In this document: positions 9,081-21,688 of the stretch, one piece after another
Layout of the letters: each line of letters begins with the position of its first letter
Numbering within the stretch: position 1 is the stretch's first letter
Assembly (NCBI RefSeq): GCF_900112475.1
Contig: NZ_FOLW01000011.1
Location: 1 to 64,000, forward strand
DNA length: 64,000 bases
From: Pragia fontium DSM 5563 = ATCC 49100
GTDB taxonomy: Bacteria > Pseudomonadota > Gammaproteobacteria > Enterobacterales > Enterobacteriaceae
Direction of reading: 5' to 3'
Program-made: the position numbers and the translations under genes
The notes under the pieces: generated by a model
What the model saw: the letters and a program-made list of their open reading frames with translations, nothing else
Database searches by the model: none
Told to the model about the DNA's origin: nothing

Positions 9081-9308
9081 TTATTCAATCGGGCTGAGTT
9101 TAATAAAATTTAAATCTTTTTTTCGCAGCACCAGACATATGCGGGGTGTTTCAATTTGAATGGGATCACCGAGTGGCGCTACGCGGATAACGCGAAATAT
9201 GGAGCCGGGTAATAGACCAAGAGAAAGCAGTTTTTGTCGATATGCAGGATTAATTTCGGCACTGAAGCCGGTAATTTTGTATGAGCACTGAGGTTGTAAT
9301 GATTTCAT
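9081..9308 (-). CDS. feoA: Ferrous iron transport protein FeoA
   Basis: 75 residues, a single SH3-like FeoA domain with the [11 protein letters not shown] motif (about 31-41). FeoA is a small cytoplasmic partner needed for FeoB function. It is the first gene of feoABC; the 59-bp space before feoB carries no obvious terminator. The long upstream region holds the Fur and FNR sites listed separately. Confidence 0.96.
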   Translation of the reverse strand: MKSLQPQCSYKITGFSAEINPAYRQKLLSLGLLPGSIFRVIRVAPLGDPIQIETPRICLVLRKKDLNFIKLSPIE

Positions 9309-9451
9309 AGCGTTATTATGTAACCTTAACTCACATTTTTAAACAGCATAAGACGTATCAAATAACGGTTGAATGGTTAACCAGTAACAGCCAGCCGTTA
9401 TCAATTGATCATCGCCACTCTTAATTGTCATGCTTACGATGCTAATGTTAG

Positions 9452-9466
9452 TAATAATGATTATCG
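9452..9466 (-). promoter_or_regulatory. Fur box at the feoABC promoter
   Basis: The 15-mer TAATAATGATTATCG matches the 7-1-7 Fur palindrome TGATAATnATTATCA at 12 of 14 informative positions. It overlaps the predicted -10 hexamer, so iron-loaded Fur would block transcription, which agrees with the known iron repression of feo in E. coli. Confidence 0.75.
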
Positions 9467-9491
9467 TATACAATGACACGACAATTGTTAA
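9463..9491 (-). promoter_or_regulatory. Predicted proximal feoA promoter
   Basis: Read on the minus strand: -35 TTAACA (9491-9486), 17-bp spacer, -10 TACGAT (9468-9463). The start site would lie near 9456, giving a leader of about 150 bases to the feoA ATG. The leader contains nested inverted repeats: ATAACGG (9362-9368) with CCGTTAT (9395-9401) around TGGTTAACCA (9374-9383). Confidence 0.45.
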
Positions 9492-9810
9492 GCGTAAATA
9501 ATTATTACTATCTTTGTTCATCGATATTGCCAGCATTAATATGCGCGATTTGTCTGGAAAAGTTTTTGCGGGTCAAGAGAATACCTTGTTTTTTAATTAT
9601 TTGATTTATATATTAAATTTATAAGGTGAAGCGATGTTCGTAAAGAAGATGGAAATTAGCGGGAATATGCCCAAGGACGGATGTTTTTTGTCTGTTACTT
9701 ATTGAAGATAAAAGAGAATCTGACTTTATATAATGAATTTATTTTTTCTGATTATTTTATTCGGCAATAATATTTAACCAATAATACACGTAATAAAGAA
9801 TGATCTTTGT

Positions 9811-9824
9811 TTGATTTAAATCAA
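9811..9824 (-). promoter_or_regulatory. Perfect FNR box upstream of feo
   Basis: TTGATTTAAATCAA is an exact match to the FNR consensus TTGATnnnnATCAA. About 31 bp downstream on the minus strand is a -10-like TATTAT (9786-9781), close to the geometry of an FNR-activated class II promoter. Known FNR activation of feo fits, but the box is about 500 bp from the feoA start codon, implying a leader of roughly 465 bases. Confidence 0.65.
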
Positions 9825-9899
9825 TTAGATAACTATTCACAGGCTGTGGCTTATATTAGCTGTCACCGACAGCCAATGAATAGTTTATGGTATCACTGA

Positions 9900-12221
9900 C
9901 TATCGCTTCATTTTATTTAAAGCGGCCGCTAGTGCATCACCCATTGCGCTGTTATTGCCACCTGACGCGGGTTTAGCCTTTTGCTGAGAAGCTTGGCGTT
10001 GTGGCCGGTCACGTTCGACAGGAGAAGATTTACGACTGCCGTTTTCACCCGGTTGTTCATCCAGTCGCATAGAGAGCGCGATGCGTTTACGGGCCAGATC
10101 AACCTCCATCACTTTCACCTTCACAATATCCCCGGCTTTGACAACCGTGTGCGGATCTTCGACAAACTTATCCGCCAGCGAGGAGATATGGACTAGGCCA
10201 TCCTGATGTACGCCAATATCCACAAATGCACCGAAGTTGGTAACGTTGGTAACGGTACCTTCAAGGATCATCCCGACGTTGAGATCGTTCAGGGTTTCCA
10301 CACCTTCGGCGAAGTTAGCGGTTTTAAACTCAGGACGAGGATCGCGACCCGGTTTTTCCAGCTCTTTCAGAATATCTGTCACGGTAGGTACGCCGAAACG
10401 CTGGTCAACAAAGTCTGACGCTTTTAAGCCACGCAGGGATTCCGGGCTACCCATCAGGTCCCGTAGCGTTTTATCTGTTGCTGCCAGAATACGTTCTACC
10501 ACCGGATAAGTTTCCGGGTGAACGGTAGAGGCATCCAATGGATTATCCCCTTCATTAATGCGCAGGAATCCGGCACATTGCTCAAAGGCTTTCGGTCCGA
10601 GGCGACTCACATCTAACAGTTGATTACGGTTGTTAAAACGCCCGTTGGCATCACGCCAGTCCACGATATTTTGAGCGATAATACGGCTTAAACCAGCAAC
10701 GCGAGTTAGCAGTGGCACAGAAGCGGTATTCAAATCCACACCAACGGCGTTTACGCAGTCCTCAACCACGGCATCCAGACGACGCGCCAGCAAGGTTTGG
10801 CTAACGTCATGTTGATACTGGCCAACGCCGATGGATTTCGGTTCGATTTTTACCAGTTCCGCCAGTGGATCCTGTAAGCGGCGAGCAATAGATACCGCAC
10901 CACGTAAAGAAACGTCCAGATCGGGGAATTCCATTGCGGCTAATTCAGAGGCGGAATACACCGATGCACCCGCTTCACTGACGATAACCTTCTGTCCTTT
11001 AACGTCAGGATATTGGCGCTGTAGCTCAAGATAGAAACGTTCCGTTTCCCGGGAGGCGGTACCATTACCGATGGCAACCAGTGCTACATCGTGTTTTATG
11101 CACAGTGCAGCCACGCTGGCAGCGGCTTTGGCCGCCTGACCGGTATGTGGATAGATGGTATCGGTGGCAACCAGTTTTCCGGTCGCATCGACCACGGCAA
11201 CTTTTACCCCAGTACGCAGACCCGGATCCAGCCCCATGGTGGCACGCATACCGGCAGGTGCTGCCATCAGCAGATCGTGCATATTGCGAGCGAAAACGTT
11301 AATTGCTTCATCTTCAGCACGTTCTCTCAGGCCACCCATTAGCTCGGTTTCCATATGCATCAAAATCTTAATACGCCAGGTCCAGTTAACCACGGCCTTA
11401 CGCCAGCTGTCTGCTGGTGCGTTGTTTAAACGCAGATTGAGATGATCGGTAATAATCTGTTCGCAATAGCTTTCACGCGGCGGTTCATCGTGCTGCGGAT
11501 CGGCATTTAAAGCGAGGTTCAGGATGCCTTCATTACGACCGCGGAACATTGCCAGCGCTCGGTGAGAAGGGGTGTTGGCAATGGGTTCCTGATGGGCAAA
11601 GTAATCGCGGAACTTGGCTCCTTCCTCTTCTTTACCTTCGATAACTCGGGAAGTCAGGTAAGCATTTTTCCACAGATAGTCGCGGACTTTACTTAACAGT
11701 GCAGCATCTTCGGAGAAACGTTCCATTAAAATATAACGAGCGCCGTCAAGGGCAGCTTTGGTATCCGCGACCCCTTTGTCACTATCAATGTAGGTGGCAG
11801 CAACCTGTTCCGGATCCTGCTGTGGGTCTTGCCATAGGCTGTCTGCCAGTGGCTCCAGACCAGCTTCGATAGCAATCTGCCCACGAGTACGGCGCTTGGG
11901 TTTGTAAGGCAGGTAGAGATCTTCCAGTTCGGTTTTACTCATGGTGCCATTGATGGCTGACGCAAGTTGGTCTGATAATTTACCCTGTTCGCTGATAGAC
12001 TTAAGAATAGTTTGACGGCGATCTTCCAGTTCACGCAAGTAAACCAGACGGGCCTCCAGCTGTCGGAGTTGAGTATCATCCAGACCACCGGTAACTTCTT
12101 TACGGTAACGGGCGATAAAGGGAACGGTGTTGCCTTCATCCAATAAGTTCATGGTGGAGAGAACCTGCTCAGCTCTGACCTTTAGCTCATCGGCAATGGT
12201 GCGACTTAATAGATTATTCAT
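9900..12221 (-). CDS. yhgF: Transcription accessory protein Tex/YhgF
   Basis: 773 residues, the E. coli YhgF length. Order: N-terminal helical Tex domain, a YqgF/RNase H-like domain around [17 protein letters not shown] (about 330), helix-hairpin-helix units around [18 protein letters not shown] (about 500-570), and a C-terminal S1 RNA-binding domain (about 650-720, [16 protein letters not shown]). A low-complexity basic tail follows. Tex proteins bind nucleic acid and associate with transcribing polymerase. The gene is divergent from greB, as in E. coli. Confidence 0.96.
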   Translation of the reverse strand: MNNLLSRTIADELKVRAEQVLSTMNLLDEGNTVPFIARYRKEVTGGLDDTQLRQLEARLVYLRELEDRRQTILKSISEQGKLSDQLASAINGTMSKTELEDLYLPYKPKRRTRGQIAIEAGLEPLADSLWQDPQQDPEQVAATYIDSDKGVADTKAALDGARYILMERFSEDAALLSKVRDYLWKNAYLTSRVIEGKEEEGAKFRDYFAHQEPIANTPSHRALAMFRGRNEGILNLALNADPQHDEPPRESYCEQIITDHLNLRLNNAPADSWRKAVVNWTWRIKILMHMETELMGGLRERAEDEAINVFARNMHDLLMAAPAGMRATMGLDPGLRTGVKVAVVDATGKLVATDTIYPHTGQAAKAAASVAALCIKHDVALVAIGNGTASRETERFYLELQRQYPDVKGQKVIVSEAGASVYSASELAAMEFPDLDVSLRGAVSIARRLQDPLAELVKIEPKSIGVGQYQHDVSQTLLARRLDAVVEDCVNAVGVDLNTASVPLLTRVAGLSRIIAQNIVDWRDANGRFNNRNQLLDVSRLGPKAFEQCAGFLRINEGDNPLDASTVHPETYPVVERILAATDKTLRDLMGSPESLRGLKASDFVDQRFGVPTVTDILKELEKPGRDPRPEFKTANFAEGVETLNDLNVGMILEGTVTNVTNFGAFVDIGVHQDGLVHISSLADKFVEDPHTVVKAGDIVKVKVMEVDLARKRIALSMRLDEQPGENGSRKSSPVERDRPQRQASQQKAKPASGGNNSAMGDALAAALNKMKR

Positions 12222-12382
12222 AAAGCATACATTTGTCTGTTTGAGGAATTAGGGTTGTTATACGGATTACTGAATAAAAATACCAGAACAACCAGTATAA
12301 GCATGGCTTAATGTATATAAACTAAGGTTAACTTATCGTAGTTAAGCTACAATTTGAAATAGTTTGAAGTGTAGAGAATCTA

Positions 12383-12871
12383 ATGGCAAAGAGTAATTAC
12401 ATTACCCGTCAGGGCTGGGAAGCGTTGGATACCGAGCTGAAATATTTATGGCGTGAAGAGCGGCCAAAAGTCACTCAGGCTGTTTCCGAGGCTGCCGCGA
12501 TGGGCGATCGTTCTGAAAATGCGGAATATATTTACGGTAAGAAGCGACTGCGTGAGATTGATCGGCGGGTACGCTTTTTGACTAAGCGCTTAGAAGTATT
12601 AAAGATTGTTGACCCGAATCCGCAACAGGAAGGTAAAGTCTTTTTTGGTGCTTGGGTGCAAGTAGAGAATGACAACGGCGAGCTGAACGTTTTTCGTTTA
12701 GTTGGACCCGATGAGTTTGCGCCGTCCAAGAAATGGATTTCTATTGATTCACCGGTAGCCAGAGCATTGATTGGTAAGAAAATTGATGATGAAGTGAGCG
12801 TTGAAACGCCGAATGGTTTGGCAACGTATTGGGTGGTTGATATTCGTTATCGCCCCTTTGATGAAGAATAA
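12383..12871 (+). CDS. greB: Transcript cleavage factor GreB
   Basis: 162 residues (E. coli 158). The N-terminal coiled coil carries the acidic tip GDRSENAEY (about 42-50) that reaches the polymerase active site and triggers cleavage of backtracked RNA. The C-terminal FKBP-like domain begins near residue 80 (VDPNPQQEGKVFFGAWV). The WREERP at the start and the KKRLREIDRRVRFLTKR segment separate it from GreA. Confidence 0.97.
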   Translation: MAKSNYITRQGWEALDTELKYLWREERPKVTQAVSEAAAMGDRSENAEYIYGKKRLREIDRRVRFLTKRLEVLKIVDPNPQQEGKVFFGAWVQVENDNGELNVFRLVGPDEFAPSKKWISIDSPVARALIGKKIDDEVSVETPNGLATYWVVDIRYRPFDEE

Positions 12872-13067
12872 AAAACATTGTTTTTTATAAAGTTACACAT
12901 AGTTTTGCACAAATGAACGGCTGAGTTTAGTTAACCTGAATAGACAAAAGTTTACGGTTATTAATCTTTGTAACAATTTGTCCGCGTCAGTTATGCAAAT
13001 TACGTTGTCTCAGCTAAACATATTATTTGAGTTTAGATATTAAGCAAAAAACCTTTGGAGCGAAATC

Positions 13068-15118
<2,051 letters not shown>

Positions 15119-15167
15119 CGTTGTGATAAGGCTATTTCATATTGAGTTTACGGTTCGGTGATAAGAA

Positions 15168-15189
15168 AGGCGCCCTAGGGCGCCTTTTT
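15168..15189. terminator. Terminator between envZ and pckA
   Basis: Self-complementary stretch AGGCGCCC-TA-GGGCGCCT (15168-15185) followed by TTTT on the plus strand. It ends the ompR-envZ transcript and lies 12 bp beyond the pckA stop, so it can serve both converging genes. Confidence 0.88.
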
Positions 15190-15200
15190 ATATTTTATAT

Positions 15201-16835
15201 TTAAACTGCTTTTTCTGTGCACTTCGGTCCCACAGCAACTAACGCGGCACCGGCTGGCGTATCGGTATATTTATCGAAGTTGTCGATAAACAGATTCGCC
15301 AGTTTTTCAGCTTTGCCTTCCCATTCGCTTTCCGTGGCGTATGTGGCGCGTGGATCGAGGATATCAGGATTCACTCCCGGCAAGGCAGTTGGCACGGCTA
15401 AATCAAAGATTGGTAGTTGGAAGGTCTCCGCCTTTTCAATTTCACCGCTTAGGATAGAATCGATAATGGCGCGGGTATCTTTAATTGAGATTCGCTTACC
15501 GGTGCCATTCCATCCTGTATTCACCAAGTAGGCATGTGCGCCAGAGGCTTTCATTCGTTTTACCAGAACTTCAGCGTACTGAGTTGGGTGCAGCGACAGG
15601 AAAGCGGCACCGAAGCAGGCCGAGAAGGTTGGTGTGGGTTCAGTGATACCACGCTCGGTACCTGCCAGTTTTGCGGTAAAGCCAGACAGGAAATGATACT
15701 GAGTTTGGTCTGGCGTTAATTTAGAAACCGGAGGTAAAACCCCAAAGGCATCGGCAGTCAGGAAGATAACTTTCTGTGCATGCCCAGCTTTTGATACCGG
15801 CTTCACAATATTCTGGATATGGTAAATAGGGTACGAAACTCGGGTGTTCTCAGTTTTGGAACCATCATCGAAATCTACACTGCCGTCTGAACGTACTGTG
15901 ACGTTTTCCAACAGCGCATCACGCTTAATCGCATTATAGATATCGGGCTCAGCTTCTTTCGAGAGCTTGATGGTTTTGGCGTAGCAGCCACCTTCAAAGT
16001 TAAAGACGCCATCATTATCCCAGCCGTGTTCGTCATCGCCAATCAACTGACGCTTAGGATCGGTTGAGAGCGTGGTTTTACCGGTGCCTGACAGGCCAAA
16101 GAATATGGCGACGTCACCTTTATCGCCTACGTTAGCTGAACAGTGCATGGAAGCGATGCCTTTCAGCGGCAGCAGGTAGTTCATAATGGAGAACATCCCT
16201 TTTTTCATTTCACCGCCGTACCAGGTACCACCAATCAACTGAATACGTTCGGTCAGGTTAAAGGCAACAAAGTTCTCTGAATTTAACCCCTGCGCTTTCC
16301 AGTTAGGGTTAATGCACTTGGCACCGTTCATCACGATAAAGTCAGGCTTAAAATTTTGTAGCTCTTCATCGGATGGGCGGATAAACATATTTTTAACAAA
16401 GTGGGCTTGCCATGCCACTTCGGTAATAAAGCGTACGCTGAGGCGAGTGTCCGGGTTGGCACCGCAATAGGCATCCACAATAAATAGGCGTTTTCCCGAC
16501 AGTTGGCTACCTACTAATTTTTTCAGATCGGCCCAAACGGCCTGAGTGATAGGCTTATTGTCGTTTTTACCTTTGCCTTGATCGGCCCACCAAACGGTAT
16601 CGCGGCTGGTGTCATCACGAACAATATACTTATCTTTTGGTGAGCGGCCTGTAAAAATACCAGTATCGACGGCAATGGCACCTAAATCAGTTACGGTACC
16701 CTTTTCGTATCCTTGTAGATCGGAACGTGTTTCTTCTTTGTACAGGTAATCATAGCTCGGGTTGTACACGATCTCAGTGACGTCTTGAATACCGTAGGCA
16801 GACAGGTCTTGGGGTGTGATACGGTTTGTGCTCAT
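15201..16835 (-). CDS. pckA: Phosphoenolpyruvate carboxykinase (ATP)
   Basis: 544 residues (E. coli 540). The P-loop [11 protein letters not shown] lies at 247-257 with the kinase-2 motif in IGDDEHGW shortly after. The substrate-binding RSPKDKY segment is at 64-70. It converts oxaloacetate and ATP to PEP and CO2 in gluconeogenesis. The gene is monocistronic. E. coli has yhgE between hslO and pckA, which is missing here. Confidence 0.98.
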   Translation of the reverse strand: MSTNRITPQDLSAYGIQDVTEIVYNPSYDYLYKEETRSDLQGYEKGTVTDLGAIAVDTGIFTGRSPKDKYIVRDDTSRDTVWWADQGKGKNDNKPITQAVWADLKKLVGSQLSGKRLFIVDAYCGANPDTRLSVRFITEVAWQAHFVKNMFIRPSDEELQNFKPDFIVMNGAKCINPNWKAQGLNSENFVAFNLTERIQLIGGTWYGGEMKKGMFSIMNYLLPLKGIASMHCSANVGDKGDVAIFFGLSGTGKTTLSTDPKRQLIGDDEHGWDNDGVFNFEGGCYAKTIKLSKEAEPDIYNAIKRDALLENVTVRSDGSVDFDDGSKTENTRVSYPIYHIQNIVKPVSKAGHAQKVIFLTADAFGVLPPVSKLTPDQTQYHFLSGFTAKLAGTERGITEPTPTFSACFGAAFLSLHPTQYAEVLVKRMKASGAHAYLVNTGWNGTGKRISIKDTRAIIDSILSGEIEKAETFQLPIFDLAVPTALPGVNPDILDPRATYATESEWEGKAEKLANLFIDNFDKYTDTPAGAALVAVGPKCTEKAV

Positions 16836-17018
16836 AATTTTTCCTTAAAAAGATGGATACTGCTAGATATTGTAAAGGCTTCCCCAACGGTGACTGAGAT
16901 GACTATCAAGGATCGGTATATTGTTCTAAATTTTGCCGCAAGATGCGATCAAGGTCGCTGTGATTTGAGAAGTGAAACGATTAAAGAAGGGTAAATAGCA
17001 GGAAATAGAGACTGAAAT

Positions 17019-17043
17019 CCCGAGAATGTGCAACATTCTCGGG
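17019..17043. terminator. Terminator hairpin after hslO
   Basis: Perfect ten-base stem CCCGAGAATG (17019-17028) and CATTCTCGGG (17034-17043), loop of five, 12 bp beyond the hslO stop on the minus strand. It is followed there by ATTTCAG, a weak T run. Confidence 0.6.
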
Positions 17044-17054
17044 AGGTATATTCA

Positions 17055-17939
17055 TTAATGGTGGTTATTGCTTTCCATATTGGTGCCACCATTTAAGCGT
17101 AAGGATTCAATATCCATTTTTTCAAAAATGTAATGACTACCACAATAATCACAATGCATATCGATATGGCCTTCTTCCGTCAGCAGTGCATCAATTTCTT
17201 CCGGAGAAATGGTAATCAGAGCCTGCGCACAGCGCTCTCTAGAGCAAGTGCAGTGGAAGCTGACTTTCTGGCCTTCAAATAGCGTGACATCTTCTTCGTG
17301 ATACAAGCGGTAAAGAATGTCTTCAACGTTAAGGCTAAATAATTCTTCGGCCTTAATGGTTTCCGTTAACATCGCCAGGTGCTCATATTCACTATCGTTG
17401 CCTTTATGGGCTGGCAGAACTTGTAACAGAATTCCCGCCGCGGCTGCTTTTCCCTGATGAGCGCCGGTTTTGATAAACAGACGAGTTGGTAACTGTTCAG
17501 ACTGGCGGAAATAGGCTTCAATGCATTCGGATACCGTTTCACCTTCCAAACCAACCACTCCCTGATAACGCTCACCTTCTTTAGGCATAATGGTGATCAC
17601 CAGATAGCCGTTGCCGAGCATTTGTTTTAGGGTCGCGTTATCATCAACTTCTGCTTGCAGGCGCGCTACACCACGCATCTGTTGCTGGTTATTGCCATTA
17701 ATCACTGCTAGTTTTACCGGGCCATCGCCCTGCAGTTGAACGGTAATATCGCCATCAAATTTTAGCGTTGCGGTTAATAAACTGGTGGCAACCAGCATTT
17801 CTCCCAATAGGCGCTGAACGGCGACGGGATAGTCGTGATTTTCCAGAATATGACCGTAAGTCTCATTGAGGGTCACTAACTCACCACGCACATCATGCTT
17901 TTCAAATAGATAGCGGTATAACAGATCTGAATTTGACAT
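17055..17939 (-). CDS. hslO: Redox-regulated chaperone Hsp33
   Basis: 294 residues from the ATG at 17939, which has an upstream purine-rich ribosome site and matches the start of E. coli Hsp33 ([13 protein letters not shown]). The frame extends further upstream, but those 15 residues do not resemble the family. The C-terminus has the zinc-redox switch CxC (CTC) and CxxC (CDYC). Oxidation of these cysteines plus unfolding turns on holdase activity. It is co-oriented with hslR and probably co-transcribed. Confidence 0.96.
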   Translation of the reverse strand: MSNSDLLYRYLFEKHDVRGELVTLNETYGHILENHDYPVAVQRLLGEMLVATSLLTATLKFDGDITVQLQGDGPVKLAVINGNNQQQMRGVARLQAEVDDNATLKQMLGNGYLVITIMPKEGERYQGVVGLEGETVSECIEAYFRQSEQLPTRLFIKTGAHQGKAAAAGILLQVLPAHKGNDSEYEHLAMLTETIKAEELFSLNVEDILYRLYHEEDVTLFEGQKVSFHCTCSRERCAQALITISPEEIDALLTEEGHIDMHCDYCGSHYIFEKMDIESLRLNGGTNMESNNHH

Positions 17940-17995
17940 TGATTTTCTCTCGTTAGAACGATGACTTGTAGGCTGGAATACCATAATTCTGGCTG

Positions 17996-18400
17996 TTATT
18001 CATCGTTGCTATATTTAAATTTTATCAGGTTACGGCGTTCTTTCTTATCCGGACGACGATCCGGATGCGGCATTGTTAATGCATTCAGCTTACGGGCCTG
18101 TGCGACGCTTTCCCGCTTGATGACGCTTTCTGTGGTTTCCAGATAAAGCTGTTGGGCTTCGTTGGCGCCTCGGCGCTGAATGCTTAAGGCTTCGACAGTA
18201 ATCGTCTTTTCATCATTTCCCTGGCGTAAACGGATCTCCGCACCGATTTCAACTAGTTTACTGGGCTTGGCTCGCTGGCCGTTATAATGAACTTTACCAC
18301 CGTCAACCATTTCGCGGGCTAGGGCTCTGGTTTTATAAAAACGAGCGGCCCAGAGCCATTTATCCAGCCTGATTCCCTGATCTTCGGGTTGCTTTGCCAT
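17996..18400 (-). CDS. hslR: Ribosome-associated heat shock protein Hsp15
   Basis: 134 residues from the ATG at 18400, chosen because AGGAG precedes it and E. coli Hsp15 is 133 residues. The frame runs 17 codons further upstream without family similarity. An S4 RNA-binding domain covers residues about 12-70 ([19 protein letters not shown]). A basic tail ends the protein. Hsp15 binds free 50S subunits that carry stalled peptidyl-tRNA. In E. coli yrfG lies upstream; here the gap to igaA is only 170 bp. Confidence 0.95.
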   Translation of the reverse strand: MAKQPEDQGIRLDKWLWAARFYKTRALAREMVDGGKVHYNGQRAKPSKLVEIGAEIRLRQGNDEKTITVEALSIQRRGANEAQQLYLETTESVIKRESVAQARKLNALTMPHPDRRPDKKERRNLIKFKYSNDE

Positions 18401-18570
18401 CACAGATTCTCCTGAGTGGCTCCGGTGATGATTGCAGTATCCGATCGACAATACCGTAATAATTCGGGAGCATGAAACGGGGATGAAAATTTACCGATAC
18501 TTAAACATATGGGCGAAACCCAGTAAATCAAGGTGTCTCGCCTAATCGATAGCATCTGTTAATGTTAGGG

Positions 18571-20742
18571 CTAACTCTGCTGTACTTTGAGCCTTAGGCT
18601 TTTGGCAAAGCACCGGTCATAGTAGTCCTGTATTTTGGAAATGCGATGGGCGTTTTTACGCATTCTGATAATCAGCAATAGCAGGTTATACAGCAGGCTG
18701 GCCAGCATAATAACGAATAGCAGACTGGCACCCAGATAACGCCAGAAAGAGATAATGTTGGACTCGCTATGCAGAGAAATTTTAGTGGTTCCATTCTCTA
18801 TGGGCGTCACTTCAAGCACAATGCCGCTGGTGCTGAATTGAGTATCCAGTAGCTTATTTGACAGGCGTTGAAGCTCAAACCACTGCTTAATTGCGGTATT
18901 ATCATAGAGCGTATCCAGTGGGATCGTAGGATGAGTGAGTTCCTGAATTTCACTGTTGTCGACCATCTGTTTTTCATCGTCATCATTGCGGATATAGAAT
19001 CCACCCTTAGGCTTAATGTATAAAGCCTGTGCAGCCTGATGCGTTTGACTGTAGAAGAATGATGAGACAATTGAGTTAACCTGAGAACGTAATGTATCAG
19101 CAGCCACCGGACGTAGAAAAACATCGGTATCTTTCGTGGCATGAACCTGTGATTTCGCCACCAGATCATCCCAGTCTTTCTCATTACTGAGAATCATCAG
19201 GGAGTTTTTTAACCGTCGACAATCCCCCGGGTCCTTACATAGATTCTCTGTTTTCAATACGATATCTGAAAAGTCAGGAACCAGTGTCATACCCGCCCGT
19301 TCAGCCGTTCTGGCCAACTCTGGATTATTTTTGACCGCCTGATTGTTCATCGGATTGAGCTGATAGTTCATGGTATTCAGCAACGCTATCCCATTATCAA
19401 TCACTTCTGAAGGCGGTAGAGAGGGCAAGTTGGTCACACCCCAATACATTTCAGTACAGTCGAATGGCATAAATGGGTAGTCAATATCACTGCGGTATAT
19501 GGTTGGGATACTACACATGCCCATACCCCGTACCGTTAAGTGATCGCCCACTTTAATTTTGGCGCGCTTTAGCTGCTCTGGCGAAGTCACATTGATATTG
19601 GATGAACCGTGTAGCCAAGCTTTAGTTAGCTCAAGGGGTAGTTTAAGCGGAATGAATGAGATAATTAGCGTAACAACCAATAGGGAAGAGAGCGCCAGTA
19701 CCAGATTCTTACCCCAGTGATGTAGTGGAAAGTTAACGGACTCATTATGCAGGGAGAGGAATTTGCCCTGTTTCACCACATAGCGATTTAAGTAGATATC
19801 GATATTGGTTTTATGATCAAGATCGTAGCCAACATAAGGTTGCCAGTGAGGAGGATAGATAAGGTCGATAGTTCCAACTGAGATATTGGTCAATTGCCCA
19901 TTATCAGATTCGCCAAATAACCCCCAGCGTTTAGGCACACCGCGTAAACAATGAATATTGTACTGAGTTTTCTTGGGGTCGGGTCTGAGCATACGCCAGA
20001 TACCAAAACCTAGCAGCAATCCCCCCAAAATAACGAACCAAGGCAGGAGTTCCGCGGAGCTCACTAAACTGAAGAAAAAGATGGCATAAGATGCCGATAT
20101 AATAAGTGACTCATATAATTTTTTCTTCGGCTTTAAATTGTACTCTGCCGTTGTTTCTTTTCTTAGACGTATGAGCTCAACATTGTCGTCGTTTTCTTGA
20201 GACTCTGTTTGAGCCGGCTGACTATCGACGAATTGATGTGGACGTTTAGACAAGACAAATTCGGTAAGTTTATGGCCGTTTAACTCAACAACTAATGGTA
20301 TGGTCTGAGTTTTGACCACATCGACCTGATTGATATCGCTCAGGTATTCAATCCATTCTGCTTCGAGGTAAACCTCTATTCCGTCAATATAGTAACGCTG
20401 AACGTTAGTATTATCAGGAGAATTCAAAGTAATAATGGCTGACTGGAATGAATAAACGTTATCACTATAAGGAGTGAGGGATGATTTAATCGAGGTGTTG
20501 GATGATTGATCAACTTCTTTATGCTGTTTTTCCAGCAGTTCTAAATATTCGTTAATCGCTAGCGTTTCTTCAGTCGATAATTTGCGGGTGCTGTTATGAA
20601 CAAAAGGCAGGTGATTTTCCAAAGAAGCGTTGTTTTTTTTGCGATGACGGATTATCCATAGAGCCAATCCCACGCCAGCTAGCGCGATAAAAATGATAAG
20701 TAGTAATATGGTTAATACACTTACATCATCATTACTTAACAT
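18571..20742 (-). CDS. igaA: Intracellular growth attenuator IgaA (YrfF/UmoB)
   Basis: 723 residues (E. coli YrfF 711). Membrane helices are visible near residues 8-32, 208-250 (two), 350-372 and 665-690, with a long periplasmic region (about 375-660) holding several cysteines. IgaA is the inner-membrane brake of the Rcs phosphorelay, acting on RcsD. It is normally essential where Rcs is intact. It is transcribed alone or with hslRO, divergently from nudE. Confidence 0.94.
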   Translation of the reverse strand: MLSNDDVSVLTILLLIIFIALAGVGLALWIIRHRKKNNASLENHLPFVHNSTRKLSTEETLAINEYLELLEKQHKEVDQSSNTSIKSSLTPYSDNVYSFQSAIITLNSPDNTNVQRYYIDGIEVYLEAEWIEYLSDINQVDVVKTQTIPLVVELNGHKLTEFVLSKRPHQFVDSQPAQTESQENDDNVELIRLRKETTAEYNLKPKKKLYESLIISASYAIFFFSLVSSAELLPWFVILGGLLLGFGIWRMLRPDPKKTQYNIHCLRGVPKRWGLFGESDNGQLTNISVGTIDLIYPPHWQPYVGYDLDHKTNIDIYLNRYVVKQGKFLSLHNESVNFPLHHWGKNLVLALSSLLVVTLIISFIPLKLPLELTKAWLHGSSNINVTSPEQLKRAKIKVGDHLTVRGMGMCSIPTIYRSDIDYPFMPFDCTEMYWGVTNLPSLPPSEVIDNGIALLNTMNYQLNPMNNQAVKNNPELARTAERAGMTLVPDFSDIVLKTENLCKDPGDCRRLKNSLMILSNEKDWDDLVAKSQVHATKDTDVFLRPVAADTLRSQVNSIVSSFFYSQTHQAAQALYIKPKGGFYIRNDDDEKQMVDNSEIQELTHPTIPLDTLYDNTAIKQWFELQRLSNKLLDTQFSTSGIVLEVTPIENGTTKISLHSESNIISFWRYLGASLLFVIMLASLLYNLLLLIIRMRKNAHRISKIQDYYDRCFAKSLRLKVQQS

Positions 20743-21060
20743 GTAATACTCTCATCGATGAGCCAGATTTCTCTATAATTCATTGATATTAAATAATTTT
20801 AATTGATCGTCAGTTAGGGGGTGTTTTATCTGGTGATTCCAATATAGCCTGCTCTATCATATATTTTGTGGCAGTCAGTATCAAAATTCAGATGTAAATA
20901 TTTGCTTATAGTAAAGTAATAAGGGTTAGAATACTAAATTAGTAAGATGAATTTTGCATTATTTCACTGTTATTTCATCACCAGTCTTCAACATATTGGT
21001 TAAATATCGGCATCCAGAGACCGGCAACATTACCGGGATTATCCATCTGAGGTCTCATTA
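20743..21060. other. AT-rich divergent intergenic region igaA/nudE
   Basis: 318 bp that must hold the promoters of both divergent genes. I see no gene, no clear operator and no repeat in it beyond general AT richness. Confidence 0.5.
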
Positions 21061-21627
21061 ATGAGTAAAGCGCAGCAAAAACCTAAAATATTAAACGTTA
21101 AGACGGTCGCAAGTTCGCGGATGTTTCGTATTCAGTCGGTTGATTTAACCTTTAGTAACGGTGAGAGTAGGGTTTATGAACGTTTGCTGCCAGAAGGGCG
21201 TCAGGCGGTGATGATTGTGCCAGTGATCAATGATGATATTTTATTGATTCGCGAATATGCGGTGGCCATTGAGGATTATGAGCTCGGTTTTCCCAAAGGC
21301 TTGGTCGAGCAGGATGAAGATATTCTGGTGGCGGCAAATCGTGAATTAATGGAAGAGATTGGTTACGGAGCCAGAAAACTCACGGTATTGTCTCAGTTAA
21401 CTCTGGCACCAAGTTACTTTGCCAGCACCATGACCATTGTGTTGGCCGAAGACCTGTATATTAATAAATTGGAAGGGGATGAGCCTGAACCTTTAACGCT
21501 AGTCGCCTGGCCTCAGGAGAAAATGATGGAGCTACTGGCGGACCCTGATTTTAATGAGGCGCGTAACGTTAGTGCGTTATTTCTTACCAGAGAACACCTG
21601 AATCAGAGAGCAGGCTCAGAACTGTAG
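21061..21627 (+). CDS. nudE: ADP compounds hydrolase NudE
   Basis: 188 residues (E. coli 186). The Nudix box spans residues 80-102 with the pattern G80-x5-E86-x7-R94-E95-x2-E98-E99-x-G101. NudE hydrolyses ADP-ribose, AP3A and NADH. Monocistronic, convergent with mrcA. Confidence 0.96.
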   Translation: MSKAQQKPKILNVKTVASSRMFRIQSVDLTFSNGESRVYERLLPEGRQAVMIVPVINDDILLIREYAVAIEDYELGFPKGLVEQDEDILVAANRELMEEIGYGARKLTVLSQLTLAPSYFASTMTIVLAEDLYINKLEGDEPEPLTLVAWPQEKMMELLADPDFNEARNVSALFLTREHLNQRAGSEL

Positions 21628-21650
21628 GTGATTGCTAAGTATAGAATAAT

Positions 21651-21680
21651 CAAAAGGCCGTTCAGTTGAACGGCCTTTTG
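21651..21680. terminator. Bidirectional terminator nudE/mrcA
   Basis: Fourteen-base perfect stem from CAAAAGGCCG (21651) to CGGCCTTTTG (ending 21680), with A and T runs built into the arms. It serves the converging nudE and mrcA. Confidence 0.9.
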
Positions 21681-21688
21681 ACGAGTGA

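Larger units (their letters stand above)
9309..9899. other. Long AT-rich intergenic region between feoA and tex
   Basis: 591 bp without a convincing gene. It holds the FNR box, the Fur box and the predicted promoter described separately, plus a small hairpin GCTGTC/GACAGC at 9859-9873 just after the tex stop codon. A 65-codon frame on the minus strand (9339-9536) is judged accidental. Confidence 0.6.

Noticed and set aside
9339-9536. 65-codon minus-strand frame with a hydrophobic stretch upstream of feoA
   Set aside because: No ribosome site at either ATG, and the hydrophobic codons fall on the Fur box and AT-rich promoter sequence, which explains the Ile-rich reading by chance.
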